Assembly (NCBI GenBank): GCA_026014515.1
Contig: JAOZIG010000189.1
Location: 1 to 12,774 of the forward strand
DNA from: Candidatus Bathyarchaeota archaeon
Lineage (GTDB): Archaea > Thermoproteota > Bathyarchaeia > TCS64
DNA length: 12,774 nucleotides
Direction of reading: 5' to 3'
Shown here: positions 1 to 6,760 of the stretch, in pieces
Numbering within the stretch: the stretch's first letter is position 1
Layout: each line of letters begins with the position of its first letter
Translations under genes and position numbers: made by a program
Notes under the pieces: model-generated
The model's input: only the letters and a program-made list of their open reading frames with translations
What the model was told of the DNA's origin: nothing
Database searches by the model: none

Positions 1-102
1 CTTGCGTTGGGAGGCTCAAAGGAACCCATGAAGATATTCAAAGAGTTCATGGGACGAGAACCATCAACCAAAGCACTGCTCAGACACAGCGGTTTATTGT
101 AG
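1..102 (+). CDS. M3-family metallopeptidase (oligopeptidase A/Dcp-like), C-terminal fragment
   Basis: Frame 1 is open from the left edge to a TAG at 100-102 and gives 33 residues that begin LALGGSKEPMKIF and end in LLRHSGLL. The pattern LxLGGSxEPMxxFKxFxGREP followed by LLxHSG is the C-terminal tail of M3-family zinc oligopeptidases such as E. coli PrlC/OpdA and Dcp, which degrade short peptides in the cytoplasm. The HExxH catalytic motif would lie well upstream, outside the window, so activity cannot be judged here. The gene converges on the tRNA gene on the other strand, with only 8 nt between its stop codon and the tRNA 3' end, and there is no clear T-tract after the stop. Family assignment rests on the tail alone but the match is distinctive. 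Confidence 0.8.
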   Translation, partial: LALGGSKEPMKIFKEFMGREPSTKALLRHSGLL

Positions 103-110
103 AAGAATGG

Positions 111-186
111 AGCCCCGACCGGGATTTGAACCCGGGGTCTCTTCCTTACCAAGGAAGCGCTTTAACCGAGCTAGAGCTATCGGGGC
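111..186 (-). tRNA. tRNA-Thr (anticodon GGU)
   Basis: Read on the minus strand this folds as a complete cloverleaf. The 7-bp acceptor stem is GCCCCGA/TCGGGGC, the anticodon stem is CTTCC/GGAAG around loop TTGGTAA (anticodon GGT), and the T arm is CCGGG-TTCAAAT-CCCGG. The D stem has one likely mismatch (C13/A22). There is no intron. The base after the acceptor stem is T (U73) and CCA is not encoded; a U73 discriminator is typical of archaeal tRNA-Thr, whereas bacterial ones carry A73. It decodes ACC/ACU threonine codons. Confidence 0.96.
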
Positions 187-212
187 GATGTATCCTATTG
201 ATTGATAGGTTT

Positions 213-224
213 CTTTTTAATATT
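213..224 (-). promoter_or_regulatory. TATA-like promoter element for tRNA-Thr
   Basis: On the minus strand this reads AATATTAAAAAG and lies 27-38 nt upstream of the first base of the tRNA. That is the spacing expected for an archaeal TATA box serving a tRNA transcribed with almost no 5' leader. Position and composition are seen; function is inferred. Confidence 0.5.
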
Positions 225-444
225 GCCCCTTTTTGATTTTGTTTGGTTACAGGGAAGTTATTGGTATCCGAAATTATGTATGTTGATAGGTGACGGTTTA
301 GAATTGGCTATGGTTTATGAAATCGGTTTTCCTGTTTTTAGTCTAAAAGAGGCTATTTTAAGCGCTCTTTTAGTGCTCACGATATCAACCAGATCCACTT
401 TCACTGACCAGTCTAGAAATAAATTTGGGATAAAACATGAAATA

Positions 445-452
445 CTTATATA
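445..452 (+). promoter_or_regulatory. TATA-like box for the small hypothetical gene
   Basis: The plus strand reads CTTATATA here, centred about 39 nt before the ATG at 488. Transcription would start near 474, giving a leader of roughly a dozen nucleotides. The element lies inside the longer version of the reading frame (ATG at 437), which is why the shorter start is preferred. Confidence 0.5.
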
Positions 453-487
453 CTAAGAAATTATTGTATTTCTTGGTCGATAAACAT

Positions 488-730
488 ATGGCAACCATAA
501 ACAACCTGCGAGCGGATCAAGTCAACCGACTAGTCCGCACAACAAAAGACTACGCAGCAACAAAGAACAAGAAAGTAACAACAATCGACCCAATACTAAG
601 AATAGGAAAAAACCTCTATCCCACACTAACCAACAGAGAACTAATAGAACTCAGCCAAACAGCCCTAAGAATAATACTCAACGAGGTAGAAGCCCCAACC
701 TATCAGACAACCTTATTCGCCCACATATAG
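488..730 (+). CDS. small basic hypothetical protein, 80 aa
   Basis: I do not recognise this protein. The frame is open from an ATG at 437, but a good TATA-like box at 445-452 lies within that extension, so the ATG at 488 (protein starting MATINNLRADQ) is the better start. The product is rich in Lys, Arg, Asn and Thr, has no signal peptide or membrane segment, and has two stretches that look helical: roughly residues 6-22 and 49-67 (NRELIELSQTALRIILNE). The size and charge would suit a nucleic-acid-binding or partner protein, but no motif shows this. It is the only complete plus-strand gene here and its last 28 bp overlap the 3' end of nfo tail to tail. Coding status is probable rather than certain, supported by promoter position and sensible composition. 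Confidence 0.5.
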   Translation: MATINNLRADQVNRLVRTTKDYAATKNKKVTTIDPILRIGKNLYPTLTNRELIELSQTALRIILNEVEAPTYQTTLFAHI

Positions 731-1554
731 AGCTCCCGAGCCTTCTCCACGTTATCCTTATCGCTTCTAATCTCATCAATTGGAGTCTCCAGTATCAATG
801 GTTTCTCTTTGAATGAACTCGATAGGAAGTTGAGGAACCCTTTCTCGCCTATGTTTCCTTCGCCTATGTGGTTGTGGCGGTCCATTCTGGAGTCCAGTTC
901 GCCTTTGGAGTCGTTAAGGTGAACTATCTTGATTTTATCCATACCGACTCTGGACTCGATTTCATTGATTGTTTCCGTTAGTCCTCTTGGTGTTGCTATA
1001 TCATATCCTCGGGCGTATGCATGACATGTATCAAAACATACACCGATATGGTCTGTGGATACCCTGTCGATTATCGCTCCTATCTCGATGAATGTTGAAC
1101 CAACTTCATTGGTTTTGCCTGATGTGTTCTCAAGAAGAAGCATTGGATACTTATCTAGCCCTGATATCGCGGTATCAATGGCGTTTACAATCTGTTTCTG
1201 ACCCTGCTCCTTACCCTTACCGAGATGACTGCCCAGATGAGTCACCAAATATGGAATCCCAAGAAGGTTACATCTTTCAAGTTCAAGTCTCAAGGTTGCG
1301 ATTGAGCGTTTGTATGGCTCTGGGTTTGATGAACTAAGGTTTGGAAGATAGGGCATATGGCTAACGACTGGACTGATGTCTGTTTTGCCTAGTTTCTCTT
1401 TGAAGGCAGATATTTCTTCATCTGATAGGGTTCTGGCTTTCCACATTCTTGGGCTTCTTGTGAATATTTGAAAAGTGTTACAGCCTATCAGTGATGCCCT
1501 GTCTACCGCTTTATCAATACTGTCTGCGATTGATACATGGCAACCTATCTTCAT
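703..1554 (-). CDS. nfo: endonuclease IV (AP endonuclease)
   Basis: A class II apurinic/apyrimidinic endonuclease that cuts DNA 5' to abasic sites and removes blocked 3' ends in base excision repair. The 283-residue product matches the family's usual length and covers the whole TIM-barrel domain. All metal-ligand motifs of the trinuclear zinc site are present: H66 (VSHMP), H106 (THLGSH), E142 (LENTSGK), D175 and H178 (CFDTCHAY), H212 (VHLNDSK), D225 and H227 (DRHNHIGEG) and E256 (LILETP). The ATG at 1554 gives the standard MKIGCHVS start; a TTG two codons earlier is less likely. A TATA-like element (1577-1585) centred about 27 nt upstream suggests a leaderless transcript. The final codons overlap the convergent small gene by 28 bp. 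Nothing in the sequence suggests loss of activity. Confidence 0.97.
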   Translation of the reverse strand: MKIGCHVSIADSIDKAVDRASLIGCNTFQIFTRSPRMWKARTLSDEEISAFKEKLGKTDISPVVSHMPYLPNLSSSNPEPYKRSIATLRLELERCNLLGIPYLVTHLGSHLGKGKEQGQKQIVNAIDTAISGLDKYPMLLLENTSGKTNEVGSTFIEIGAIIDRVSTDHIGVCFDTCHAYARGYDIATPRGLTETINEIESRVGMDKIKIVHLNDSKGELDSRMDRHNHIGEGNIGEKGFLNFLSSSFKEKPLILETPIDEIRSDKDNVEKARELYMWANKVV

Positions 1555-1576
1555 CCACAATACTCAGGCATAGTAA

Positions 1577-1585
1577 GATAAAAAG
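1577..1585 (-). promoter_or_regulatory. TATA-like element for nfo
   Basis: The minus strand reads CTTTTTATC, centred about 27 nt upstream of the nfo ATG. It sits in the same T-rich stretch that probably ends the aminotransferase transcript, so terminator and promoter are interleaved in a 45-bp gap. Confidence 0.4.
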
Positions 1586-1599
1586 AATAAAAAATGAGA
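1580..1599 (-). terminator. T-rich terminator after the aminotransferase
   Basis: Directly after the TAA of the aminotransferase the minus strand carries T6 (1589-1594) and T5 (1580-1584) runs within a few bases. Such tracts are sufficient for intrinsic termination by archaeal RNA polymerase. No hairpin is seen. Confidence 0.5.
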
Positions 1600-2940
1600 T
1601 TAGGCGTACTTTTTGATAGCAGCCTCTAGGATACCCATACCGGTCTCAAGAAGATCATCATCGATGATGAGCGGTGGGTGAAGCCTAATAGCGTTGTTAT
1701 ACAAGCCTGCCTTCAATGTCATCAGACCATTCTGTAGACAATCCTTCATAACAGCGCTGCTTGTCTCCGCGTCTGGCTCCTTGGTCTTGCGATCCTTTAC
1801 GAACTCCAATGCTAGCATTGGACCGAGTCCTCGTACATCACCGATCTTTGGGTATTTCTCCTTGAACTCATCAAGCTGTTTCCTGAGCTTGACACCCATC
1901 TTCTCTGCACGCTCTGGGATCTTCTCCCTCTCCATGATCTCGATGACCTTGAGAGCCGTTGCACAACCGATTGGGTTTCCACCATAGGTACCACCTAGGC
2001 TTCCGGGGTAGATGTCTCCCATCAGTTCCTCGCTAGCAACTACTGCGCTTAGTGGTAAGCCGTTTGCGATTGCCTTAGCCATAGTGATTACATCGGGTAC
2101 TACGCCGTAATGCTCGATGGCGAACATCTTACCAGTTCTACCGAAGCCGGTCTGGACCTCGTCAACGATTAGTTTGATGTCGTAGTGGTCACATAGCTCT
2201 TTGAGCATGGGGTAGAAGTCCTTTGGTGGATCAATGAAACCACCTTCACCCTGTATGCCTTCAACTATGATTGCTCCAACAGTCTTGGGGTCTACCTGCG
2301 TCTTGAAGATACTGTGCTTGATGTGCTCGATAGCCATCTTTCCACACTCTTCTTTATCGGTTGTTCCCCATGGGCACCTGTAGGCATATGGATAGGGTGT
2401 AAAGAAAACTCCCGGTACAAAGGGACCCAAGCCAATCTTGTATGGGTCAACCTTGCCAGTAAGTGTCATAGCCATGTAGGTTCTGCCGTGGAAGCTGTTC
2501 TCGAAGCTGATGATGTTTGGACGCCCAGTTGCCTGACGTACGATTTTTACCGCGTTCTCAACGGCTTCACTGCCGCTGTTTAGCATCAATGCACGTTTCT
2601 TGTGGGTGCCTGGTGTGATCTCACAGAGTTTCTTCGCCAAGTCAATGTATGGTTGATAGTTGGCGACGTGGATGCAGCTGTGAATGAGTTTGCCTGCTTG
2701 TTCACTGATTGTCTGGACGATCTCGTCTGTACAGTGACCAAGGCTGGTAACTCCAATACCAGAAGTGAAGTCGATAAGAGTGTTACCGTCAACGTCCTCG
2801 ACAATCGCGCCATGGGATTTGGCGATTGTAACTGGTTGAACAAGGTATACGCCTGCTGGTACGTACTCGTTCCTCTGGTTGATTAAATCCTGGCTCTTGG
2901 GACCAGGTATTGGTGTGACAATGTTAGGAACCTTTGTCAT
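1600..2940 (-). CDS. class III PLP aminotransferase (4-aminobutyrate/ornithine-type)
   Basis: A fold-type I, class III pyridoxal-phosphate aminotransferase of 446 residues, the usual length for the GabT/omega-aminotransferase group. The N-terminal PGPKSQ stretch and VEDVDGNTLIDF are typical of this group. Cofactor-site motifs are intact: NSGSEAVENA (about 121-130), FHGRT (150-154), the VEGIQGEGG glutamate loop (227-235), VDEVQTGFGRTG with the PLP-nitrogen Asp260, the Schiff-base lysine K289 in MAKAIANGLPL, and GGTYGGNP (316-323). Archaeal relatives include 4-aminobutyrate and ornithine omega-aminotransferases and, in Thermococcales, broad-specificity amino-acid racemases, so the substrate cannot be named from sequence. 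The ATG at 2940 is preceded by a TATA-like/inverted-repeat element 27-39 nt upstream and no clear Shine-Dalgarno. It is flanked by nfo and an MFS gene, each with its own promoter, so it is probably transcribed alone. Confidence 0.92.
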   Translation of the reverse strand: MTKVPNIVTPIPGPKSQDLINQRNEYVPAGVYLVQPVTIAKSHGAIVEDVDGNTLIDFTSGIGVTSLGHCTDEIVQTISEQAGKLIHSCIHVANYQPYIDLAKKLCEITPGTHKKRALMLNSGSEAVENAVKIVRQATGRPNIISFENSFHGRTYMAMTLTGKVDPYKIGLGPFVPGVFFTPYPYAYRCPWGTTDKEECGKMAIEHIKHSIFKTQVDPKTVGAIIVEGIQGEGGFIDPPKDFYPMLKELCDHYDIKLIVDEVQTGFGRTGKMFAIEHYGVVPDVITMAKAIANGLPLSAVVASEELMGDIYPGSLGGTYGGNPIGCATALKVIEIMEREKIPERAEKMGVKLRKQLDEFKEKYPKIGDVRGLGPMLALEFVKDRKTKEPDAETSSAVMKDCLQNGLMTLKAGLYNNAIRLHPPLIIDDDLLETGMGILEAAIKKYA

Positions 2941-2966
2941 ATTCCATCGGCATACAGTACCATATT

Positions 2967-2979
2967 GGGTTAATAACCC
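2967..2979 (-). promoter_or_regulatory. inverted repeat overlapping the aminotransferase TATA region
   Basis: GGGTTA-A-TAACCC is a perfect 6+1+6 inverted repeat in the 45-bp gap between the upstream MFS stop and the aminotransferase ATG. Its AT core (TTATTAAC on the minus strand) sits where the TATA box is expected, 27-39 nt before the start. It could be a TATA box within an operator, or chance. Confidence 0.35.
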
Positions 2980-2985
2980 TAACGA

Positions 2986-4269
2986 CTATGTGATTTCTTC
3001 TAGCTCCTCGTCTACTGCTTTCGGAGGATCACGAACAAATAGCAATATTATCGGAATTGATAACATCTCAATGATACTACCACCCAGCAACAACAAGTCA
3101 GGGTTACGATCATACAACCAGCCACCCAGAGCAGGGAACGGTAACCCAATAATACCAGACACTGTACCCATGAAACCCATAACCTTAGCTCTATCCTTGC
3201 TTGGAACAATATCAGCTACCAAGGCTTGCCACGCTGGTCCACCCATATAGCCTCCACCTCTGAGTCTTCCGCCTCCTAGTCCGCCAGCGAACCCGATGAC
3301 TCCGTAAGCCCAGAGTAGCTGGTTATAATCCTTAAACAGGTATAAACTCAGGCTGTCGAATGGTCCTAGTCCTCTTGCGAGTAGTATGAATGGGAATCTT
3401 CCGTACTTGTCTGCCAGTGCTCCGCTGATCATGTATAATGGTACCGAGATAAGCATGGCGAGGCTTTGTAGAGTTCCGTATTGAGTGTTTGTCAATCCAA
3501 CTACATTGATAGCATATGGTGTGAGGAATGTCCAAGTGGTTCTCATGGCTATTCCACCTATCACTGCTACTGCTAGCATAGCGTAGATGGTTCTCGGTTG
3601 ACGCCTGAATGTGTTAAGAATGTCCTTATTGAAGGGGTTCATGCTCTGTTTTTCCGCGTCTTCAGGTGCTAGTGTCTCTTTGAGAACGATTTGACGTGTA
3701 ACGGTGATTATACCCATTACGACTGTGAACATCAATAAGCCATATCGTACAGCTTTACCCAGCCCAAGCAAATCGAAATAGTATCCACCAACAAGAGGCA
3801 TGAAAATCTGAGGCACACTAGTAAACATCCTGTATGCACCAAACCCAGCCGCTCGGTTCTCTTTGGGAATACTTTCGCTAATGAGAGCATTAAACGCTGG
3901 ACCATAAAGACTGGCAATAGACATCATGATTATACCGGGTACAACCATCTGCCAACTCCTAGCCAGATACATGATGAAAGGCGCAACAGTCCTAACAGCG
4001 CTACCAAACACAATAACCTTCTTTCGCCCAATCTTATCCGCTATAACTCCACCCGGGAGCTGGAATAGAATCTGGCTAGTGTTTTGAATTGTTGCTAAAA
4101 CTCCAACAATAGTCGCTGGGGTACCCAGTCCTCCTTCTTCAATGGGAGTTAAGAGGTATAGGCTCCACCATAGATCCCACAAACTGTTGAAGACTTGGTA
4201 TAACATATTGGTTGTGCCGATGGCGAGGATGTTTTTGTTCGAGAATACTGTTCTGAATGTTGATGCCAC
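2986..4269 (-). CDS. MFS transporter 1
   Basis: A 12-helix major facilitator superfamily permease of 427 residues in the cytoplasmic membrane. It shows the 6+6 internal repeat. The first half has motif A GGVIADKIGRKK (73-84) and GPAFNALISESIPKENR (123-139); the second half has the matching GALADKYGRF (283-292) and GGPAWQALVADIVPSKDR (343-360). The central cytoplasmic loop (about 196-228) is charged. The C-terminus ends in an acidic tail. An unusual Gly/Arg-rich stretch (326-344) interrupts the loop before the second GPAW motif. The start is GTG at 4269, with an AT-rich TATA-like element about 25 nt upstream; no nearer in-frame ATG keeps the whole first helix. It is related to the two other MFS genes here. 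Drug efflux and metabolite export are both possible; the substrate is unknown. Confidence 0.9.
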   Translation of the reverse strand: MASTFRTVFSNKNILAIGTTNMLYQVFNSLWDLWWSLYLLTPIEEGGLGTPATIVGVLATIQNTSQILFQLPGGVIADKIGRKKVIVFGSAVRTVAPFIMYLARSWQMVVPGIIMMSIASLYGPAFNALISESIPKENRAAGFGAYRMFTSVPQIFMPLVGGYYFDLLGLGKAVRYGLLMFTVVMGIITVTRQIVLKETLAPEDAEKQSMNPFNKDILNTFRRQPRTIYAMLAVAVIGGIAMRTTWTFLTPYAINVVGLTNTQYGTLQSLAMLISVPLYMISGALADKYGRFPFILLARGLGPFDSLSLYLFKDYNQLLWAYGVIGFAGGLGGGRLRGGGYMGGPAWQALVADIVPSKDRAKVMGFMGTVSGIIGLPFPALGGWLYDRNPDLLLLGGSIIEMLSIPIILLFVRDPPKAVDEELEEIT

Positions 4270-4285
4270 AGTGTTTCTACCTGGT

Positions 4286-4300
4286 ACTATAGTTTAGTAT
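4286..4300 (-). promoter_or_regulatory. TATA-like element for MFS transporter 1
   Basis: The minus strand reads ATACTAAACTATAGT, centred about 25 nt before the GTG start, which implies a leaderless or near-leaderless mRNA. TACTA and TAGTA at its ends form a short inverted repeat. Confidence 0.35.
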
Positions 4301-4325
4301 CCCGTCTCATTGGCTGTTTTTCACT

Positions 4326-4366
4326 AAAAAACCTTTGTAATAGTACATAACCCTGTAGTGGCTACA
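4326..4366 (-). terminator. possible terminator after MFS transporter 2
   Basis: Four nucleotides after the TAA of MFS transporter 2 the minus strand carries a perfect short hairpin, TGTAG-CCA-CTACA (4354-4366). A T6 run (4326-4331) follows about 22 nt later. The T-tract is the more likely termination signal in an archaeon; the hairpin is weak (5 bp). Confidence 0.4.
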
Positions 4367-4370
4367 TCGT

Positions 4371-5666
4371 TTATTCTTCGGCTTGTTCAGGGTCACGTAT
4401 ATAGAATAACACAAGAACCAACTGAACCAAAGAGGCTACAGCAACAAGATACCAAGGATAATCAGAGTTCAAAGCATACAACGCACCACCCAAAAGAGAA
4501 GAGATCATCACAGGAATAACAAACAGGAAACCCATCCCAGGTCCACCTGTGCCACCACCTGTCGCACCGACAAGTACCGTGCCTCTTCCAACGGCTGCCA
4601 TGACCTTGCCTCTTATGTTTCTAGGGGTATAATCTGCCATTAACGCTGAGCTTGCGGGTATGAATGATGCTCCAGCTATCGCAGCCCCTAGTCGTATCAG
4701 TAAGACTGCTCGAAAATCGTTGGCAAATATTAATGCGGGTAGCGAGATCAAGGAAATAACAGTGGATATCAGCAGGGTCTTTGATCTACCGAGCTTATCC
4801 GCGAATACCCCTGCGGGTACTGTGAGAAGTACTTTGAGTATGGACTCGTAGAGGAGGATCAATCCCCACTCTATGGTGGTTAACCCGATCTCCTCTGTCA
4901 CATAGACCACCCAGAAGGGGCTGGTTACACCGTTTACGATAAAACCCATTAAAACCAACCCACTGAGAGCTTTGATACTTAGAGACATGTTTCTCCATAG
5001 TTCTGGTAGGCCAGAGTAGGTGTCTTTGAGTATCATCAATATATTGGGCATTGGCTCAGTGTGTATGGTTTCCCTCGGTTCCTCCATACGGGAGTAAACA
5101 AGATACGCGCAGAATATTGCTTGAAGTCCAAGGAAGGCGTAGAGAATGCGCATCCCAGTATTATCACCATATATGACCAGCACAACTGCGGCTATATACG
5201 AGCTAAACATAGAGACACCGTTTGCTAACCCATTCATAACCGAGATACCTACACCACGGCTGCTGGGCTCAAGACTATCAGCGATAATCGCAGAGGTTGG
5301 AGGAAAAGCAAACACCATAAACCCTTGAACAAGGGAAGCAACCGCGATCCATTCCCAGCTGGGAGCTAATACATAGAGAAACATGGTTATCCCGGTCAAA
5401 AGATCAGCTATCGCGATCATCTTTACCCTGTTTATCCTGTCTGTTAGGTACCCTGCTATGGGGAATATGATTAACCCAGCCAAAGGTCTAACACTGTTTA
5501 TGATGCCTATCTGGTTTTCATCTCCACCTACTGCGAGCACGAAGAGGCTAGCGTAGCTGAGAACCATTCTTCTGAAGAACATGCCCACAACTTGCCGTAT
5601 GGTAAGTATGGTCATGTTTCCCTTCATGAAGTCTAGTTGGCTACGAATACTCTTTGATCGACTCAA
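4371..5666 (-). CDS. MFS transporter 2
   Basis: A 431-residue, 12-helix major facilitator superfamily permease, paralogous to the MFS genes on either side. Visible motifs are loop 2-3 GYLTDRINRVK (72-82), FPPTSAIIADSLEP (121-134), loop 8-9 GVFADKLGRSK (286-296) and ASSALMADYTPRNIRGK (338-354). The predicted loop after helix 10 contains a Gly-rich run (359-379) that is richer in glycine than usual for the family. The frame starts at a TTG (5666) giving MSRSKSIRSQLDFMKGNM. An ATG 13 codons in (5627) is the alternative. I keep the TTG because the resulting N-terminal basic amphipathic segment resembles that of MFS transporter 3 and because a TATA-like element lies about 29 nt upstream, but the choice is uncertain. 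Substrate unknown. Confidence 0.88.
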   Translation of the reverse strand: MSRSKSIRSQLDFMKGNMTILTIRQVVGMFFRRMVLSYASLFVLAVGGDENQIGIINSVRPLAGLIIFPIAGYLTDRINRVKMIAIADLLTGITMFLYVLAPSWEWIAVASLVQGFMVFAFPPTSAIIADSLEPSSRGVGISVMNGLANGVSMFSSYIAAVVLVIYGDNTGMRILYAFLGLQAIFCAYLVYSRMEEPRETIHTEPMPNILMILKDTYSGLPELWRNMSLSIKALSGLVLMGFIVNGVTSPFWVVYVTEEIGLTTIEWGLILLYESILKVLLTVPAGVFADKLGRSKTLLISTVISLISLPALIFANDFRAVLLIRLGAAIAGASFIPASSALMADYTPRNIRGKVMAAVGRGTVLVGATGGGTGGPGMGFLFVIPVMISSLLGGALYALNSDYPWYLVAVASLVQLVLVLFYIRDPEQAEE

Positions 5667-5690
5667 AACGGAACCACTAGGTAGCTATCG

Positions 5691-5700
5691 TACATAAGTT
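5691..5700 (-). promoter_or_regulatory. weak TATA-like element for MFS transporter 2
   Basis: The minus strand reads AACTTATGTA, centred about 29 nt before the TTG start in a 45-bp gap. It is a weak match and is listed because the spacing fits the pattern of neighbouring genes. Confidence 0.3.
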
Positions 5701-5711
5701 AACTGGTAAAC

Positions 5712-6176
5712 TTAAGAAGTTAGATATTCTTCAACAAAATCACTCAACAGCATACCATTAGTTGAAAACTTTGACTGTGTGTCTTTCATAAGCTCTACAC
5801 AGTTGAAGACTTGCCCATCTACTATATTGTAGACGCTACATGTTCCCATTAATGAGTTTATTTTTCCTAAGGGGCTTAGGAATAAGATTAGGTCATCGTT
5901 TTCGAATTGCCCCAAGTTTTGTAGCTCTAATCTTCTGATATAGACTATCTCACCGCATTTACCCTTATAGACGGTATCAATGTGTATTTCCACTAAATCT
6001 GAGTTTGACTCCAAGTCCACAAAATATCCTCGGATTACGAGATTGGAGAGGTTTCGTAGATCAATTATTGACGTGGGAATACCTGAGTCACTTGTTTGTG
6101 TGTGAGACTCTGAGAATTGAAAGGGTAAGGCTACTAGGCAAATCAATAAGAATACTAGTAATCCTTGTTTTTTCAT
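5712..6176 (-). CDS. secreted protein of unknown function (tandem paralogue B)
   Basis: A 154-residue protein with a classical signal peptide (MKKQG, then a hydrophobic core to about residue 20, likely cleavage near 24). I do not recognise a named family. The mature part shares a core with the protein encoded just upstream: IDLRNLSNLVIRG (38-50) matches EDLYSESNLVIRG there, VYKGKC (69-74) matches VLKGTC, and DDLILFLS (94-101) matches CEVILFLS. It has cysteines at 74, 113 and 126. The alternating hydrophobic pattern suggests a small all-beta extracellular domain. Its ATG follows the upstream stop codon directly (TAG then ATG), and a GGGGG stretch inside the last codons of that gene could act as ribosome binding site, so translation is probably coupled. 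The C13 within the hydrophobic core does not form a convincing lipobox. Confidence 0.75.
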   Translation of the reverse strand: MKKQGLLVFLLICLVALPFQFSESHTQTSDSGIPTSIIDLRNLSNLVIRGYFVDLESNSDLVEIHIDTVYKGKCGEIVYIRRLELQNLGQFENDDLILFLSPLGKINSLMGTCSVYNIVDGQVFNCVELMKDTQSKFSTNGMLLSDFVEEYLTS

Positions 6177-6704
6177 CTAATTTCCCCCAATATTAAAGTC
6201 ATCTAATGTGTAAGGGTCATGCAGTCCATTTGTTAAGCTAGAATAATCCCCATCAATAACCCCGATACTATAAACCACATCATTTTGTACCACGAAAAAG
6301 CCCCGGTTAACATCAATTACCCTTGTCTCGAGTTTGTTTTTAGATAGAAACAGTATGACTTCACACTGCTCAAACTCCTCCTCAGATAACGTAGGTGAAT
6401 GTTTATTCAGAAAGCCCTTGTTTGCTGTTGATACTTCAATGAACTCTTCACAGGTGCCTTTCAATACTTCAAGTACCTCTATCTGATATGTTGCGCCAGC
6501 TGTATTCTGGTAATATATCTCGATGTTTTCTGGTTTGCCTCTGATTACTAGGTTTGACTCGGAGTACAGGTCTTCGATAGTTTCACAAATGTAAACTGGG
6601 GTTCCGTCACTCGATATTATTTTACTCGGATAATCCGCTGAGGCGTTAAAGATCAAGACCCCTGATATGAGTAGGAAAGCGGAAACTAGCAGACCATCAC
6701 GCAT
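6177..6704 (-). CDS. secreted protein of unknown function (tandem paralogue A)
   Basis: A 175-residue protein with an N-terminal signal peptide (hydrophobic residues 4-20, likely cleavage after ASA at 21-23). Like its downstream neighbour it carries SNLVIRG (50-56), a VEVLKGxC-like strand (IEVLEVLKGTC, 75-85), a polar linker, and a CEVILFLS strand (114-121), followed by GFFVVQNDVVYSIG (135-148). Cysteines are at 40, 85 and 114. Secreted bacterial and archaeal proteins with a DLVVxGxV...VEVLKG...LLFL layout exist, generally without known function; I place it there only by general resemblance. The ATG at 6704 is preceded by a TATA-like element about 26 nt upstream, so the promoter for the pair lies here. 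The longer acidic linker (about 95-113) is the main difference from paralogue B. Confidence 0.78.
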   Translation of the reverse strand: MRDGLLVSAFLLISGVLIFNASADYPSKIISSDGTPVYICETIEDLYSESNLVIRGKPENIEIYYQNTAGATYQIEVLEVLKGTCEEFIEVSTANKGFLNKHSPTLSEEEFEQCEVILFLSKNKLETRVIDVNRGFFVVQNDVVYSIGVIDGDYSSLTNGLHDPYTLDDFNIGGN

Positions 6705-6724
6705 AATTGAACTAGAGAAAAACC

Positions 6725-6734
6725 GAATATAATG
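6725..6734 (-). promoter_or_regulatory. TATA-like element for the secreted gene pair
   Basis: The minus strand reads CATTATATTC, centred about 26 nt before the ATG of paralogue A, consistent with a leaderless two-gene transcript. Confidence 0.45.
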
Positions 6735-6744
6735 AATTGTATGT

Positions 6745-6760
6745 AATAAAAAGAAAAGAA
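6745..6760 (-). terminator. T-rich terminator after the carbamoyltransferase
   Basis: Immediately after the TAA the minus strand reads TTCTTTTCTTTTTATT, a T-rich tract of the kind that ends archaeal transcripts. It directly precedes the promoter of the secreted gene pair. Confidence 0.5.

Larger units (their letters stand above)
187..487. other. AT-rich intergenic region
   Basis: About 300 bp between the tRNA gene and the small hypothetical gene. It holds the tRNA promoter at its left end and the TATA-like element of the small gene near its right end. The middle is T-rich on the plus strand and contains an 84-codon open frame (202-456) that depends on a TTG start and resembles no protein I know. 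I see no structured RNA, repeat or second tRNA in it. Confidence 0.6.

Noticed and set aside
202..456. 84-codon open frame with a hydrophobic N-terminus on the plus strand
   Set aside because: It needs a TTG start, has no ribosome binding site, overlaps the tRNA promoter and the promoter of the next gene, and its composition follows the AT-rich background.
437..487. 17-codon N-terminal extension of the small basic protein
   Set aside because: The TATA-like box at 445-452 lies inside it, so the codons would not be in the transcript; the ATG at 488 fits better.
2314..2886. Plus-strand frames of 89 and 94 codons inside the aminotransferase gene
   Set aside because: Both are antisense to a highly conserved enzyme, with no promoter or recognisable sequence.
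2879..3250. 123-codon plus-strand frame spanning the aminotransferase-MFS junction
   Set aside because: It is antisense to two well-supported genes and shows no family features; it is a shadow of their codon bias.
3238..3294. Frameshift or assembly error explaining the Gly-rich segment of MFS transporter 1
   Set aside because: The conserved sequence on both sides is in the same frame with no internal stop, so an in-frame insertion is the simpler reading.
5712..6176. Lipoprotein signal in secreted paralogue B (Cys13)
   Set aside because: The residues before the cysteine (LLI) do not fit a lipobox and the cysteine is in the middle of the hydrophobic core.
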